Source: Zygophlyctis sp. KS116
Taxonomy: Eukaryota > Chytridiomycota
DNA length: 24,891 nucleotides
Assembly: GCA_054661495.1 (NCBI GenBank)
Contig: BAAFSQ010000142.1
Coordinates: 1 to 24,891, forward strand
Reading direction: 5' to 3'
Positions 1 to 10,033 of the stretch are shown in pieces (within the stretch, counting starts at the first letter, position 1; every line of letters begins with the position of its first letter). Made by a program: the position numbers and the translations under genes. The notes under the pieces are model-generated. The model ran no database searches. It had not been told where the DNA came from and saw nothing but the letters and a program-made list of their open reading frames with translations.

Positions 1-498
1 CGGAAAATCGTCCGAAAAGAAATGCTTTAAAACATGAAAAAAAGCGCGTTTTTTTAAACTTTGAAACCCCCTAATGTCTCAAATAAGAATGTTGAATTTT
101 TAATTTTTATTAATACATTTTGAGTAATAATTGAATGATACAATAATCACTACTCTAAAATCTGGCGGTTGGGCCAGATTCTTGGACAGTGGTTACGTCA
201 GTATTTTCAAGTAGGGTGTGAAATTGCCAAGTTTCAAAAGAGTGTACCCTTTAAAAGTAAAATTATTACTATTCAACCCAGTACTATAAAAACATAACAC
301 TAAAATCTCAAAGCCTACATGCTTTGGCCTCAAACATAAACCTAGACTATCAAACACGTTCATCTGAACTGATTTGTCCTCAAGAGCCGTTTTTAGTAAC
401 AAGACTGTCTCCCAGGACAGACAAACTCTAAATGTAGTAAAAAGTGAAAAATAAATTTGTGTTTCAAATTTTCCTTTAGAAAAAATTGTTTTTTTGAG
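1..498. other. Leader without a recognisable gene
   Basis: This is the only stretch above 300 bases without a gene I can support. It is AT-rich and carries a 7-bp perfect inverted repeat (159-165 with 174-180, 8-nt loop) and a short CTGTC/GACAG hairpin at about 405-420. A 106-codon minus-strand open frame (193-513) resembles no family I know and overlaps the SPX start codon, so I do not call it. All other intergenic gaps in the window are under 160 bp, so this one is large for this genome. It may hold the 3' flank of a gene to the left, a promoter or an unrecognised non-coding RNA. Confidence 0.5.
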
Positions 499-2749
499 AT
501 GAAGTTTTCTCATTCCTTGATGCTCAATGCATTCCCAGACTGGATTCCATTCTATATTGCTTACTCAAATTTGAAAAAACATATTTATTTAATAGAAAAG
601 GAAATTTCTAGTGAATCAAGTCCTCTTTTGCCATTTCAATTCAAGGAATTGTTGGACCAAGAATTCTTTAAAATTCAGAATTTCTACAATTCTAAAAAGA
701 TTCTGCTGATACAGGAAAAATTGGAATTTTTAGAGTCACCACAACCAACACTCAAAGTCTCTAGGAGTTCTTCAAGTCCTGCTGGACCATCACATCTTGC
801 TGTCAGATTTAATTCAGATCCTTCAATAATGCTACCACTCAAAGACATTATTGAATTGTATGTTCAGGCTTGGAATCTAAAGGAATTTATTTGTCTAAAT
901 CTGACTGGATTCAATAAAATTCTAAAAAAATATGAAAAAGTTACTGGACAGTTGCTTAAACAGGAATATATGGACAAAATAACATCAAATCCTCCATTTA
1001 ATGAATCAAGTTTGATTGAAATTGATGAATTAATCAAGGAAATTTTGATAAAATTTTCTATATTGGCTACAAGTGGGAATTTAGAAGCTGCTCAAAAGGA
1101 ATTACAAGGACATGTTCATCAAAGAGTAGTGTTTTATAGGAATACAATTTGGAAAGATATGGTAGAATCAGAAAGAAAGAAGGAGTCTATACAAATAAGA
1201 CAAGAAAAGGGAAAAGAATATAATTGTCTAGGAATGAAATTCAAATTACCAATAGTTCACTCAAAATTGATTTATATGATATTTGGAATCTTGGTTTTTA
1301 TTGTTCTTTTGTTGGCTCCGACTTTTGAAGCTCCTGAACAAAGGTATTGTATGGCAATTTTGGTTTTTGTATCTTACTTGTGGGCTTTGGAAGTTCTTCC
1401 CTTGTTTGTAACGGCTTTACTAGTACCATTTTTAGTTGTGGTTTTTAGAGTCTTGAGAGAAGCACGATATGATAATGACAAGGTTACAGTGGATTATTAT
1501 TATAGATTGACGTCAAAAGAAGCTGCAAAAAAGATTTTTTCTGAAATGTTTGGGCCAGTTATAATGCTGTTATTGGGTGGATTTTCTTTGGCTGCTGCGT
1601 TAAGTAAGCATCATATTGCAAAATCTCTGGCTGGTGCCGTGCTTAGTAGAGCAGGAGATAAACCAATTTGGATTATTTTGACAAACATGTTTGTTTCTAC
1701 TTTTGCTAGCATGTGGATATCAAATGTTGCTGCTCCAGTCTTATGTTTTTCTCTGGTCTTTCCTATTTTAAGAAACCTTCCATCAAAATCTAACTATGCA
1801 AAGGCCTTGGTATTTTATTTCTAAATTTTACTCGTAGGTGATGGGAATCGCTATGGCTGCTAATGTAGGGGGAATGGCATCACCAATTTCTTCTCCTCAA
1901 AATATTATTGCTATGGGTACGATGGTTCCCCAGCCATCTTGGGGTGAGTGGTTCATGATTGCAATTCCGATCTGTATTTTTTTGGATCTCATTATTTGGG
2001 CTATTTTGATTTTCATATTTAGGCCAAATGATTCAATTGGGGCTGTGCCTGAAGTATCATCGTATTCACATTTTAGGAAGTTCAATGCAACGCAAAACTT
2101 TATCATCTTTGTAACGTTTTTGACCATATTTCTATGGTGCATTGAAAGTAGTATTGAACATATTATTGGTGACATGGGAGTTATTGCAATTATTCCTATT
2201 CTAGCATTCTTTGGAACAGGTATCTTGACAAAAGATGATTGGAATTCTATGCTATGGTCAGTGGTCGTTTTAGCTATGGGAGGAATTTCTTTAGGGAAGG
2301 CGGTCGATTCATCTGGTTTATTAAAAATCATTACAGGAAAAATGACTCCTTATCTGTCGACTCTTTCCCCATTCTATTGCCTTGTCTTGTTTTCAGGTGT
2401 CGTTTTAATTATCACTACTTTTATAAGTCACACTGTTGGTGCATTGATAATTCTTCCGGTGATTAAGGAAGTTGGAGATTCACTACCAAATCCTCAAACC
2501 CGCACTATGCTTATGGCAGCAGCATTATTGTGCTCTGGTGGAATGGGTATTTTAACTTTAAATTAATCACTAGGTCTTCCAGTAAGTTCTTTTCCAAATA
2601 TGAATGCCATTTCCTTGGATGATCCCACTGGTGTCCCATGGCTTACTGTCCCTGATTTCTTAAAGGTTGGAGTTCTATCATCATTTTTTGCACTTCTTAT
2701 TGTGCTTGTTGTAGGATATCCTATCATGACATTAATGAATTTTGGATAA
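499..2749 (+). CDS. SPX-domain low-affinity phosphate transporter (Pho87/90/91-like, DASS family)
   Basis: Integral membrane anion transporter expected to move inorganic phosphate, with a cytosolic SPX domain that senses inositol (pyro)phosphates. Exons 499-1809, 1838-2546 and 2574-2749 give 731 residues; introns are 28 and 27 nt. The ATG at 499 is chosen because MKFSHSL followed by YSNLKKHIY is the canonical SPX start, and the open frame further upstream has no family match. The SPX lysine cluster FNKILKKYEK lies near residue 140. Hydrophobic segments begin near residue 255 and continue to the C-terminus. DASS signatures are SNVAAP, GGMASPISSPQN (made contiguous by removing intron 1) and SHTVGA. 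Removing intron 2 joins GGMG to LPVSSFPNMNA, as in yeast Pho91. At 731 residues it is shorter than Pho91 (about 890), mostly in the SPX half. Plasma membrane versus vacuole cannot be decided. It converges on the DCAF7 gene with 40 bp between stops. Confidence 0.93.
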
Positions 2750-2763
2750 GTTGACCAAAAAAG

Positions 2764-2782
2764 TTTATTTGAAAAAAATAAA
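2764..2782. terminator. Paired poly(A) signals in a 40-bp convergent gap
   Basis: An AATAAA on the plus strand (2777-2782) serves the transporter that stops at 2749. An AATAAA on the minus strand (read from 2769 to 2764) serves the DCAF7 gene, whose stop ends at 2790. The two hexamers lie between the two stop codons, so cleavage 10-30 nt downstream of either would fall inside or at the edge of the opposite coding region. Assignment rests on the hexamer and its spacing only. Confidence 0.55.
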
Positions 2783-2789
2783 AAATCAT

Positions 2790-3912
2790 CTATACTCTCA
2801 GCGCCTGACATGTATTCCCAAAAGCGATTGAAACCCATTCTGTGGCAGTACTACACCAAGAGAACTGATTTACTTCTGCATCAGCAGTATATGCCAAAAT
2901 TGGTTCTTGAATATTTTTACCTTTTGCCATTCTTGATACATCCCAAATTAATGCCTGACCATCATTTCCTAATATTAATTTTTTTAGAATTACCTGCTGA
3001 ACATAAATGTCCACTGGAATGAGGAGCCCATCCAATTGCATTTATCGGCCCTAAATGACCATTAAGTTCTGCAACTGGAACTGCTGGAACTCTAATATCC
3101 AAAATTATAACTGAAGCAGAATCCACCTGAAAAGTAGCAATATAATTTGGATCTTGTTTATTCCATGATAGTCTTAATAAAGGAGAATAATCGCCAGAAT
3201 TATTAGAACCAGCAAAAGTTTTTGGCAATGTCTCATAAATTATAGTAGAGTGTTCCAACTCTCTTTGATCAAACATTCTAACCGAACCATCTGCTCCAAC
3301 AGACGCAAAAACATCTGTACCCTTTGCAAAAGCAACATCATAAACCTCCTTATCATGCGCAATTAACTGAGTTTTCGCGACTTGAGTCTGTAAATCCCAT
3401 AATGTACATGTAGTGTCAATAGAACAAGTCACCAACAATGATGGATCAATTTCATTCCAATCAAAAGATGTAATTGGAGCACATTGTTCCTTTTTATTCT
3501 AAATTTATAAAAAAAAACAAAAACTTACGACAGTCTTTCGAACATTGCAAAGAGTAGCTTTTTTCAAAAGTTGATAGTTTACACTTGGTTTCTTATTTTC
3601 CAATACATTTGCCGTCCCTTGATCAGGATCTATTAATTCCCATAATCGCAACATATCCCCAGTAGTTGCAATTAATTCTGGACCTGTCCCTTTGTATGGC
3701 GAATATTTTAGTTTAGTGACTGGAAAATGATGATCAGCTTCTGCAATTTTAATTAAAGAATCATTAAACATTTGAATAATATGCAACTTGTTAGAATAGT
3801 TTTGAATAAAGGAAGAAATCCCTAGTCTAAAGGTATTTGGCTTATTAGACCATGATAGACCATATATAGTCCAGGGAGCCTTGTAATTATAGATTTCTTT
3901 TGACGGTTGCAT
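2790..3912 (-). CDS. DCAF7: DCAF7/WDR68 (TTG1/AN11-type) WD40 scaffold protein
   Basis: WD40 beta-propeller of the DCAF7/WDR68 family, which scaffolds DYRK/HIPK kinases and can serve as a CUL4-DDB1 substrate receptor in animals; plant orthologues are TTG1/AN11. Exons 3912-3529, 3498-2994 and 2968-2790 give 355 residues (human 342), with introns of 30 and 25 nt. The start ATG at 3912 is followed by [16 protein letters not shown], matching the family start. Diagnostic blocks are [77 protein letters not shown] and [14 protein letters not shown], then [11 protein letters not shown] after intron 2. The HDKEVYD and SIDTTCT blocks separate it clearly from PEX7, another WD40 protein considered because PEX13 is nearby. 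It converges with the transporter. The function in this organism is inferred from the family. Confidence 0.95.
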
Positions 3913-4066
3913 CCGAATTCACTAAAACGCGAAAAATTTACTAAAATTTTCCTGGTAATTTCTTTGGATTCAATTTCCCGACCGCCCACTCAATACAAAT
4001 TTCTTAAATTTTAAATTCTTTTTTACCCCATCAACTTCTTTCATTCTAGAAAAGTAAATCAACAGG

Positions 4067-4547
4067 TTAAGCAATCAATGTAGAAGCAGTAGATGATTCA
4101 TACTTCCAATTTGGAGCCAATTGACCAGCTGTTTTATAATAACGGGACAATCTATGGATACGAGATTCAATTAAAATTAATCTGAATTTAGCATCCATAT
4201 CTTTTCTATATCTTTCCAAGTGTTTACGGACTGACACAGCCTTCTTAATCAAATGATATAAGTCTTCTGGGATTTCTGGAGCCAATCCTATGATTAAAAT
4301 ATTAAAATTTACCATTTCCCTTTAGGATTCGGAGGATCTTGTTACCAGTCACAGATCTGACTTGAGCGATTCCATGCAAATCTCGAAGAATTACACCAAT
4401 TTGAGATGGAGATAAGCCCTTTTTAGCCAACTTGCAGACTTGATCAACAACTTCTTCAGGGGCAGTTTTAAGCCAAGAAGGTGGAGATCTTCTATAAGGT
4501 AAAGCCGAGGAGGCAATACCCTTTCCGTTTGAGTGCATTCTTCCCAT
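4067..4547 (-). CDS. RPS13: 40S ribosomal protein S13 (uS15)
   Basis: Small-subunit ribosomal protein uS15, which binds the central domain of 18S rRNA and lies near the bridge to the large subunit. Exons 4547-4313 and 4287-4067 encode 151 residues, exactly the human length. The protein opens with [20 protein letters not shown] and contains [31 protein letters not shown], then after the intron [20 protein letters not shown] and [18 protein letters not shown], ending [13 protein letters not shown]. The single 25-nt intron (4312-4288) splits the glycine codon in the NGLAPEIPE joint, and its removal gives uninterrupted family sequence. It sits on the same strand between the DDX21-like gene (112 bp upstream) and the DCAF7 gene (154 bp downstream). 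The identification is essentially certain. Confidence 0.98.
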
Positions 4548-4605
4548 TTTTAGTTTTTTTTAACGCCACAACTAACCTACAAATTCAAATTATTCTTTTT
4601 TGGGA

Positions 4606-4611
4606 TTTATT
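4606..4611 (-). terminator. AATAAA downstream of the DDX21-like gene
   Basis: Minus-strand AATAAA about 50 nt beyond the helicase stop codon at 4660 and about 60 nt before the RPS13 start. It is the only hexamer I see in the 112-bp gap. It would place the helicase 3' end inside the RPS13 promoter region. Confidence 0.4.
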
Positions 4612-4659
4612 GCCACTTTCTAGGTCAATTTACTATGAAAGTTTTACTTTTAAAATTTA

Positions 4660-6811
4660 TTATCGCTTGGAATAATTATTACGGTAATTATTGTTTGAAG
4701 AATTATTGCGGTAATTATTTCCAGAGTTTCTAGAATTATTATTTCTAGAGTTCCAGTTGGAATTAGAGCCTCGTTTTCCATTTGAATAGTTTCTAGAACC
4801 TTGATTTTGATTAGAATCTAGGCGTTCTTGGAGTTCAGGTAATTCTTTTGGAATTTCAATAGATATTCCACGATTGTTTCCCCATAATGTTTCTGCAAGT
4901 TTAATAGAACCATCTTGTAGAGTTTCAATCTTTTCTTCTTTAATATCAACTACTACTCCCATGCTATCAGATGTCATACGCCATCCAATAGTATCTTCAT
5001 AAGTTAATAATGGGAAATTTTGTTGAGTCATTGATCTTATATAACCTACATTTCTAATAGGTGATTGAACTCTAAATAAGACTGTTAAAAATCCTTCATT
5101 TGCAGTCATTAGAGATCTTGAAGGAAGTCTTTTAACAGTATTGCAAATAAGTGCTATAGTAGAACTAAGGGCTGTAATAGGATCATTATTATAATGTGCT
5201 AAAATAGATTCTGCAGTATCTGTAAAATAAGATAGTACAATTGGATCAAGATCTTCTTTAATTGTGTTTAATGTATCCTGTGCTCTTGCAGAAACAATTT
5301 CCTTTGGTTGAGGAGCACCCATACGAGTAAATTCTACTCCAGCTCTGCGAGATATTTGATTCAATGCATACTCTTGTTGCTGTTTAAAAAATGTAACGCA
5401 AACTCCAGATTTTCCTGCACGTCCTGTTCTACCACTACGATGAACATAAGTGTCAACGTCATTAGGAGGTTCACAATTAATGACTAAATCAACTTCAGGA
5501 ATATCAACTCCTCTTGCACATACATTTGTGCATATAAGACACTTGAATTTCCCATCTCTAAAACCTTGCATTGAAACTTCTCGTTGCTTTTGAGGAACAT
5601 CACCATGAATAACTTGACAACCAGCAGCTACAAGTTTCTCATTTAGGCCAAGCTCATTTCCTTCTCCTTTAGTTTCAACAAAAATAATTGAGCGTCCGGA
5701 ATTTCCTCGTCCATATACTGCCAAAATATCTCCCAATACAGAAGCTCTATTTTGCCATCTTGAAGGAATAGCAATATGACTAACAGTTTTGGAGGTTTTT
5801 TGTTTATCATTTCCAATTAAATCTAGTGTGACTTTATCACCCTTCATGAATTTCTTGACTGCATCTTGAATCCAAGCGGGTAATGTTGCAGAAAACAAAA
5901 GAATTTGATGAGATGGAAAACTTGAATCCTTTTTTTGATCTTGAACAGCCATTAAAACCTTTTCCATTGCTTCAGCAAACCCAATATCAAGCATTTGATC
6001 AGCTTCATCTAAAACAATAAATCTAATGTTATTTTGGATAGAATTACTCTAAATTAAATAATTTTAAATTTCCTCTATCAATATGATCAATTAGACGACC
6101 TGGTGTTCCAACCACAATATCAACTCCATCTCTAAATGCAGTATATTGTGAATCATACGGCACACCACCATAAACACAAGTAGTTTTCAACTGATTTGTG
6201 CACAGTATTTGAACCTGTTTAAACACTTGAATAGCCAATTCTCTTGTTGGTGCCATGATCAATGCCTTTGGTGGTCTTCCTCTTGCACCTCTTCCATTTT
6301 CAGTCAAAGATTTAGACAATTTTTGTACGACTGGTAGCGCAAATGCCAAAGTCTTTCCAGTCCCAGTTCTAGCTTTTCCAAGAACATCTTTCCCTTGCAT
6401 GACTGGCTCGAATGAAGCAATTTGTATCGGAAACAATGAATGCACTCCACTTGTTTTCAATGCATTTAAAATAGGAGTTTCCAGATTAAAATTTTCCAAA
6501 AGTGTTGGATCTATTTTTGGTTTTTTATTTTCCTCTTGAACCTCTACTTCTTCAACTTGATCAATAGCCGATCTCTTTTTAGATTTTTCCATTGACTTTT
6601 CCTTTTCTTTCTTTTTAGATTTTTCTAAAGATTTTTCTGATTTTTCCATTGACTTATCTTTTTTCTTTGATTTTTCTTTAGATTTTTCCCTTGGTTCCTT
6701 TATGTCCTCTTGGACCACATTAGCATTCTCCTTGATTTCCTCCTTGATCTTTTTAGTTGATTTGACCTTTTTCTTGTCAGAGACTTTTGCATCTGCTGAA
6801 ACTGACGGCAT
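4660..6811 (-). CDS. DDX21/DDX50-like DEAD-box RNA helicase with GUCT domain
   Basis: ATP-dependent RNA helicase of the nucleolar Gu/RH-II type, linked in animals and plants to rRNA transcription and processing. Exons 6811-6048 and 6022-4660 give 708 residues; the 25-nt intron (6047-6023) falls just before DEAD and its removal restores FIVLDEADQMLDIGF. Residues 1-100 are a lysine-rich tail with repeated EKSKKK units. Visible motifs: FPIQ (about 127-130), ARTGTGKT (147-154), PTRELA, TPGR, DEAD (260-263), SAT (299-301), ARGVDIPEVD and HRSGRTGR (449-456). Residues about 560-655 match the GUCT (Gu C-terminal) domain, with NFPLLTYEDTIGWRM and GVVVDIKEE. The last 50 residues are an Asn/Arg/Ser/Gly-rich RNA-binding-like tail. 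All catalytic motifs are intact. It is divergent from the secreted hydrolase gene, with 63 bp between starts. Confidence 0.93.
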
Positions 6812-6874
6812 TTTTTTCAGGGTGAACCATGGCCTGAACCCATAAAGTCCGTCCGTTTTAATATTTAGCAGATT
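6812..6874. promoter_or_regulatory. Short shared promoter between helicase and secreted hydrolase
   Basis: The 63 bp between two divergent start codons must contain both core promoters and both 5' leaders. It includes a GC-rich double motif GTCCGTCCG at 6847-6855 in otherwise AT-rich DNA. A related motif occurs upstream of DCAF7 (about 3978-3986) and between WRAP73 and the ABCD4-like gene (14592-14601). No TATA box is evident. Confidence 0.4.
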
Positions 6875-9800
6875 ATGGAGATTTGTATTATAGTATTATT
6901 CCTTGCAAGTATGTACAATGCATCGGCGGTCTTGGCGGTCGGAGAGCAACTGGAATGGAAATGTCTTGGTCCGTTTTTGGCTGGTACGAGAGAACTGGGA
7001 TACGATCCATTATCTGCTTTTGGTATTGATTTAAAAACGTTTTTAATTAAAGGGGGGTTTGAATCATTGCAATACTCAAATGTATCATGTTATCCTTCTG
7101 AAATAGCTGATTTTGGATGTGTCAAATGGTTCAAAGTTTTTGCAGAAAATCATGAGGTGAATGTTGAACTTTTGAATGTAAATTGGGAATTTAATAGAAA
7201 TTTTTTTGGATGGGCGGTATACGAAACCATAACATTCTTCAAGACTACAGTAAATATTCCAAGCACTGGGTATTGGTTTCCAGAAAGAATTTTAACGCTT
7301 AGATACTATGCAATCAAATTTGATAATGTCTTTCATTTCAAATTAGACAATCAGGTATATACTGGGAATGGGTTAAATACAACTGTTAATGTTCCAAATA
7401 TTATATATTTGACGCAAGGGGATCATGAATTATATACAAGTCAGGAATATGATATTAGGAAAAGTGGAGGGTAAAAGAATTTTAGTAAATTCATAGGAAT
7501 AATTCACCCAAAGTTTCATTCTCTTATGAAATATATTCAACTGATTTAGATGGATATGGTGTTTTACTCTTTCCTGATCAAGATATAATGCCAGAAATCA
7601 TGGGTGAGAAGTTGGTGACAGAGTTTGCGTCAATTACGATACTAAATGCAAATATTGGAAATTCTTCAATAGAATTTAGGAAAGAAGAAAAGAATCATTC
7701 TTTTTATCATAAATTATATGATCCTCCTGGTTGGATACATTTAATACATGTGTCTGCTGAAACTGAGTTGGGAATACAGGTAAAAATTAGATTGTAAATC
7801 ATAGATACCAACTGCAAATACTCTTGGTTTCAGTGTTAAAATTGCACCTGGGCAGGTATATAATATTGGTATTCAGCTTTTTCCTCGGTCGGAAATAGAC
7901 TTGAAAGGTTTAAGATTTACATTGGAATTTTATTATTTATCTACCAAAGAGAGATTTATTATTAGAACTCAACTGTACAATCTTGTGGAGAGAGTTTGGA
8001 ATGATCCTTACAAAATGACTTTTGTTGATTATGATGGGACTGTTCAGTATGGTACTAAACTAATAATTTATGAAAGCAATGCTTCGGCCTCCTAAAAATG
8101 TCTCTTGTATACGTTCGGAATTGGTTGGATGTCCTGTAGTTGTCGCTTTACATGGGTAAGAGAATTTTTGAACTTATTTATAGAGCGGGCGTGGAAGCAT
8201 CCAGTCCCTTTTGGCTGAATGCATACAATCAGCAAAACTTTGCTTGGATGTTATTTCCATCCGGTAGGACTCCTTGGTATCATTGGATATTATAAATGCT
8301 TAGGGGGCATGATTGGCATGGAACTTCGCATTTGAATGTACGAAGCGCTTTAAAGAACATGGTTAAAATGTCTGGAGTTCCAAGTCAGTATATGAAAGGA
8401 GTAAGACCAGATATTGCACGTATTATTTATTCAGGTATTTTAATAATTAATAATTGGTCCAGGACACAGCAATGGAGGCCAAGGAGCATGGTGGATGGCA
8501 AGTCATTTTCCTGATGAAGTCATAGCTGGTTAGATTATTTTTCCTGATTAAAATAGCTATTCCTGTCTCAGGATTTGTTGATATACAATTTTACGTCCCG
8601 TATTTTATGGCCATGGGAAATTCATACTCGGATCCTATGCTTCGAGGAGTAAGTTGATCGATTTTTTATATTTAACAGTTATTGGAATCATCAATTTCGG
8701 AACATAACATTGATCTTTATATTTCAAATCTTGCCGGTATTCCCGTTTTCGCTAGAGCTGGCGCTTTGGATGATAACGTTCCTGTCATTCATACTCGGCG
8801 TCTTGTTCGATTAGTCCATGAATGGAATAGAAACCCAAAATCGATCACGTACGATGAGGTTCCCGGGAAGGGGCATTGGTTTGATGGAATTCTTAGCGAT
8901 CAACGCATTCAAAATTTTTTGGATATTTTTCTTGATAAAACGATTAATCCAAACCTAGATATGCCCCCATTTCCGGACTCATTCACGTTGACAACGATGA
9001 ATCCTTTTTCAACGGGGACGAAGGGTGGCATTCGCATACTTCAGCTTGAAGTTCCTTTTATGCTGGCTAAAATTAGAGTCATCAGAGAAGGAAGTAAATG
9101 GAATCTTTTGACTAATAATGTGCGTCGATTAGGATTTCATCATGACCCTCGACAAGGCAATTTAACATCTTTTTCAATTGATGGCACTGATTTCAACATA
9201 CCTCCGCAAAGCGCGGGTCCATCATACCTCAAAACGGGACACTTATGGGCGGTATTTCTGATAATTCATGACGTAATAGGATGCACCAGATTTACTCTGG
9301 ATAAGTAAAGAAAGACATCCCAATACCTATGGTCCAGCTATACATATTTTGAATCACCCATTTATCATAGTTGTGCCTTCTCACAAATTCCCGAATATTT
9401 CGGTATATCACCACATGGCTCGACAGATTGCATTATCTTGGTATATTTGCTGCAAAGGTACCACTCAGATTGTAAAAGATGTTGATCTATTGGATGGATA
9501 TGCAGCCAAATACAGTAAGTTCATTTTATATTCTAAGCCATAGATCTAATAGTTCTTGGGGGGCCAATCGATAACATGTACACAAAACGAAGAGCTCGAG
9601 AGGGAGGTTCTACAATGTGTAAATCTAAAATATTAACTGTAAAGTCCAGTATTTAGCCTCTGGAGGGGTCAAGCTTGAAAACCAAATCTATGAAAGGCCC
9701 GGAACAGGTAATACAACACAATTAATCAAAGGCGTCATCTTTCTTGCACCAAGTCCTACAAGAACACGAACAGGACTATTTATCACTGGCATTGACCGAA

Positions 9801-10024
9801 TTGGTCTCGAACGAGCGGCTTGGTTGATTCCATTTCGTACAGGAATAGCGATACCCGACTATATGGTAATTGGAGAGGACTTTGGAGATCCTCACACCGG
9901 CTGGTCTACTGGAAAAGGTGGTGACTATTGGGGAGCAGGGACCAAAGGCTCAGGTGGAATTTATGCTGCAGGATTTTGGAACAATACGTGGGATTTTGAT
10001 TCAAGATGTGGTTATGTAAAATAA
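6875..10024 (+). CDS. Large secreted alpha/beta-hydrolase (S9-like fungal family)
   Basis: Predicted secreted serine hydrolase, related to fungal proteins annotated as S9/prolyl-oligopeptidase-like; the true substrate is unknown. Exons: 6875-7470, 7497-7779, 7805-8051, 8077-8155, 8184-8276, 8304-8434, 8463-8528, 8557-8648, 8679-9251, 9280-9514, 9544-9618, 9645-9707, 9732-10024. All introns are 24-30 nt. Residues 1-21 form a signal peptide, followed by WKCLGPFLAGTREL, typical of the family. The catalytic set is complete: oxyanion-loop HGAG (created by splicing), nucleophile Ser479 in GHSNGGQG (created by splicing), Asp560 or 561 in ALDDNVP and His595 in GKGHWFDG. A C-terminal block FRTGIAIPDYMV is also conserved in the family. 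With the last intron (9708-9731, in frame, no stop) removed the protein is 941 residues; retained, 949. The gene ends only 9 bp from the PEX13 stop. Confidence 0.82.
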
Positions 10025-10025
10025 A
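10020..10025 (+). terminator. AATAAA overlapping the hydrolase stop codon
   Basis: The hexamer spans the TAA stop at 10022-10024, a layout typical of extremely compact genomes. Because PEX13 ends on the opposite strand at 10034, cleavage after this signal would necessarily lie inside the PEX13 coding region in antisense. Confidence 0.5.
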
Positions 10026-10033
10026 TTTGTGTA

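Noticed and set aside
193-513. 106-codon minus-strand ORF
   Set aside because: No recognisable motif, overlaps the SPX start, composition like non-coding DNA.
2790-3912. PEX7, suggested by WD40 repeats and nearby PEX13
   Set aside because: The blocks [18 protein letters not shown] and [10 protein letters not shown] are specific to DCAF7/WDR68.
7588-9543. Series of separate small genes or a decayed pseudogene
   Set aside because: All breaks are removed by 25-30 nt GT-AG introns that restore one continuous, motif-complete hydrolase.
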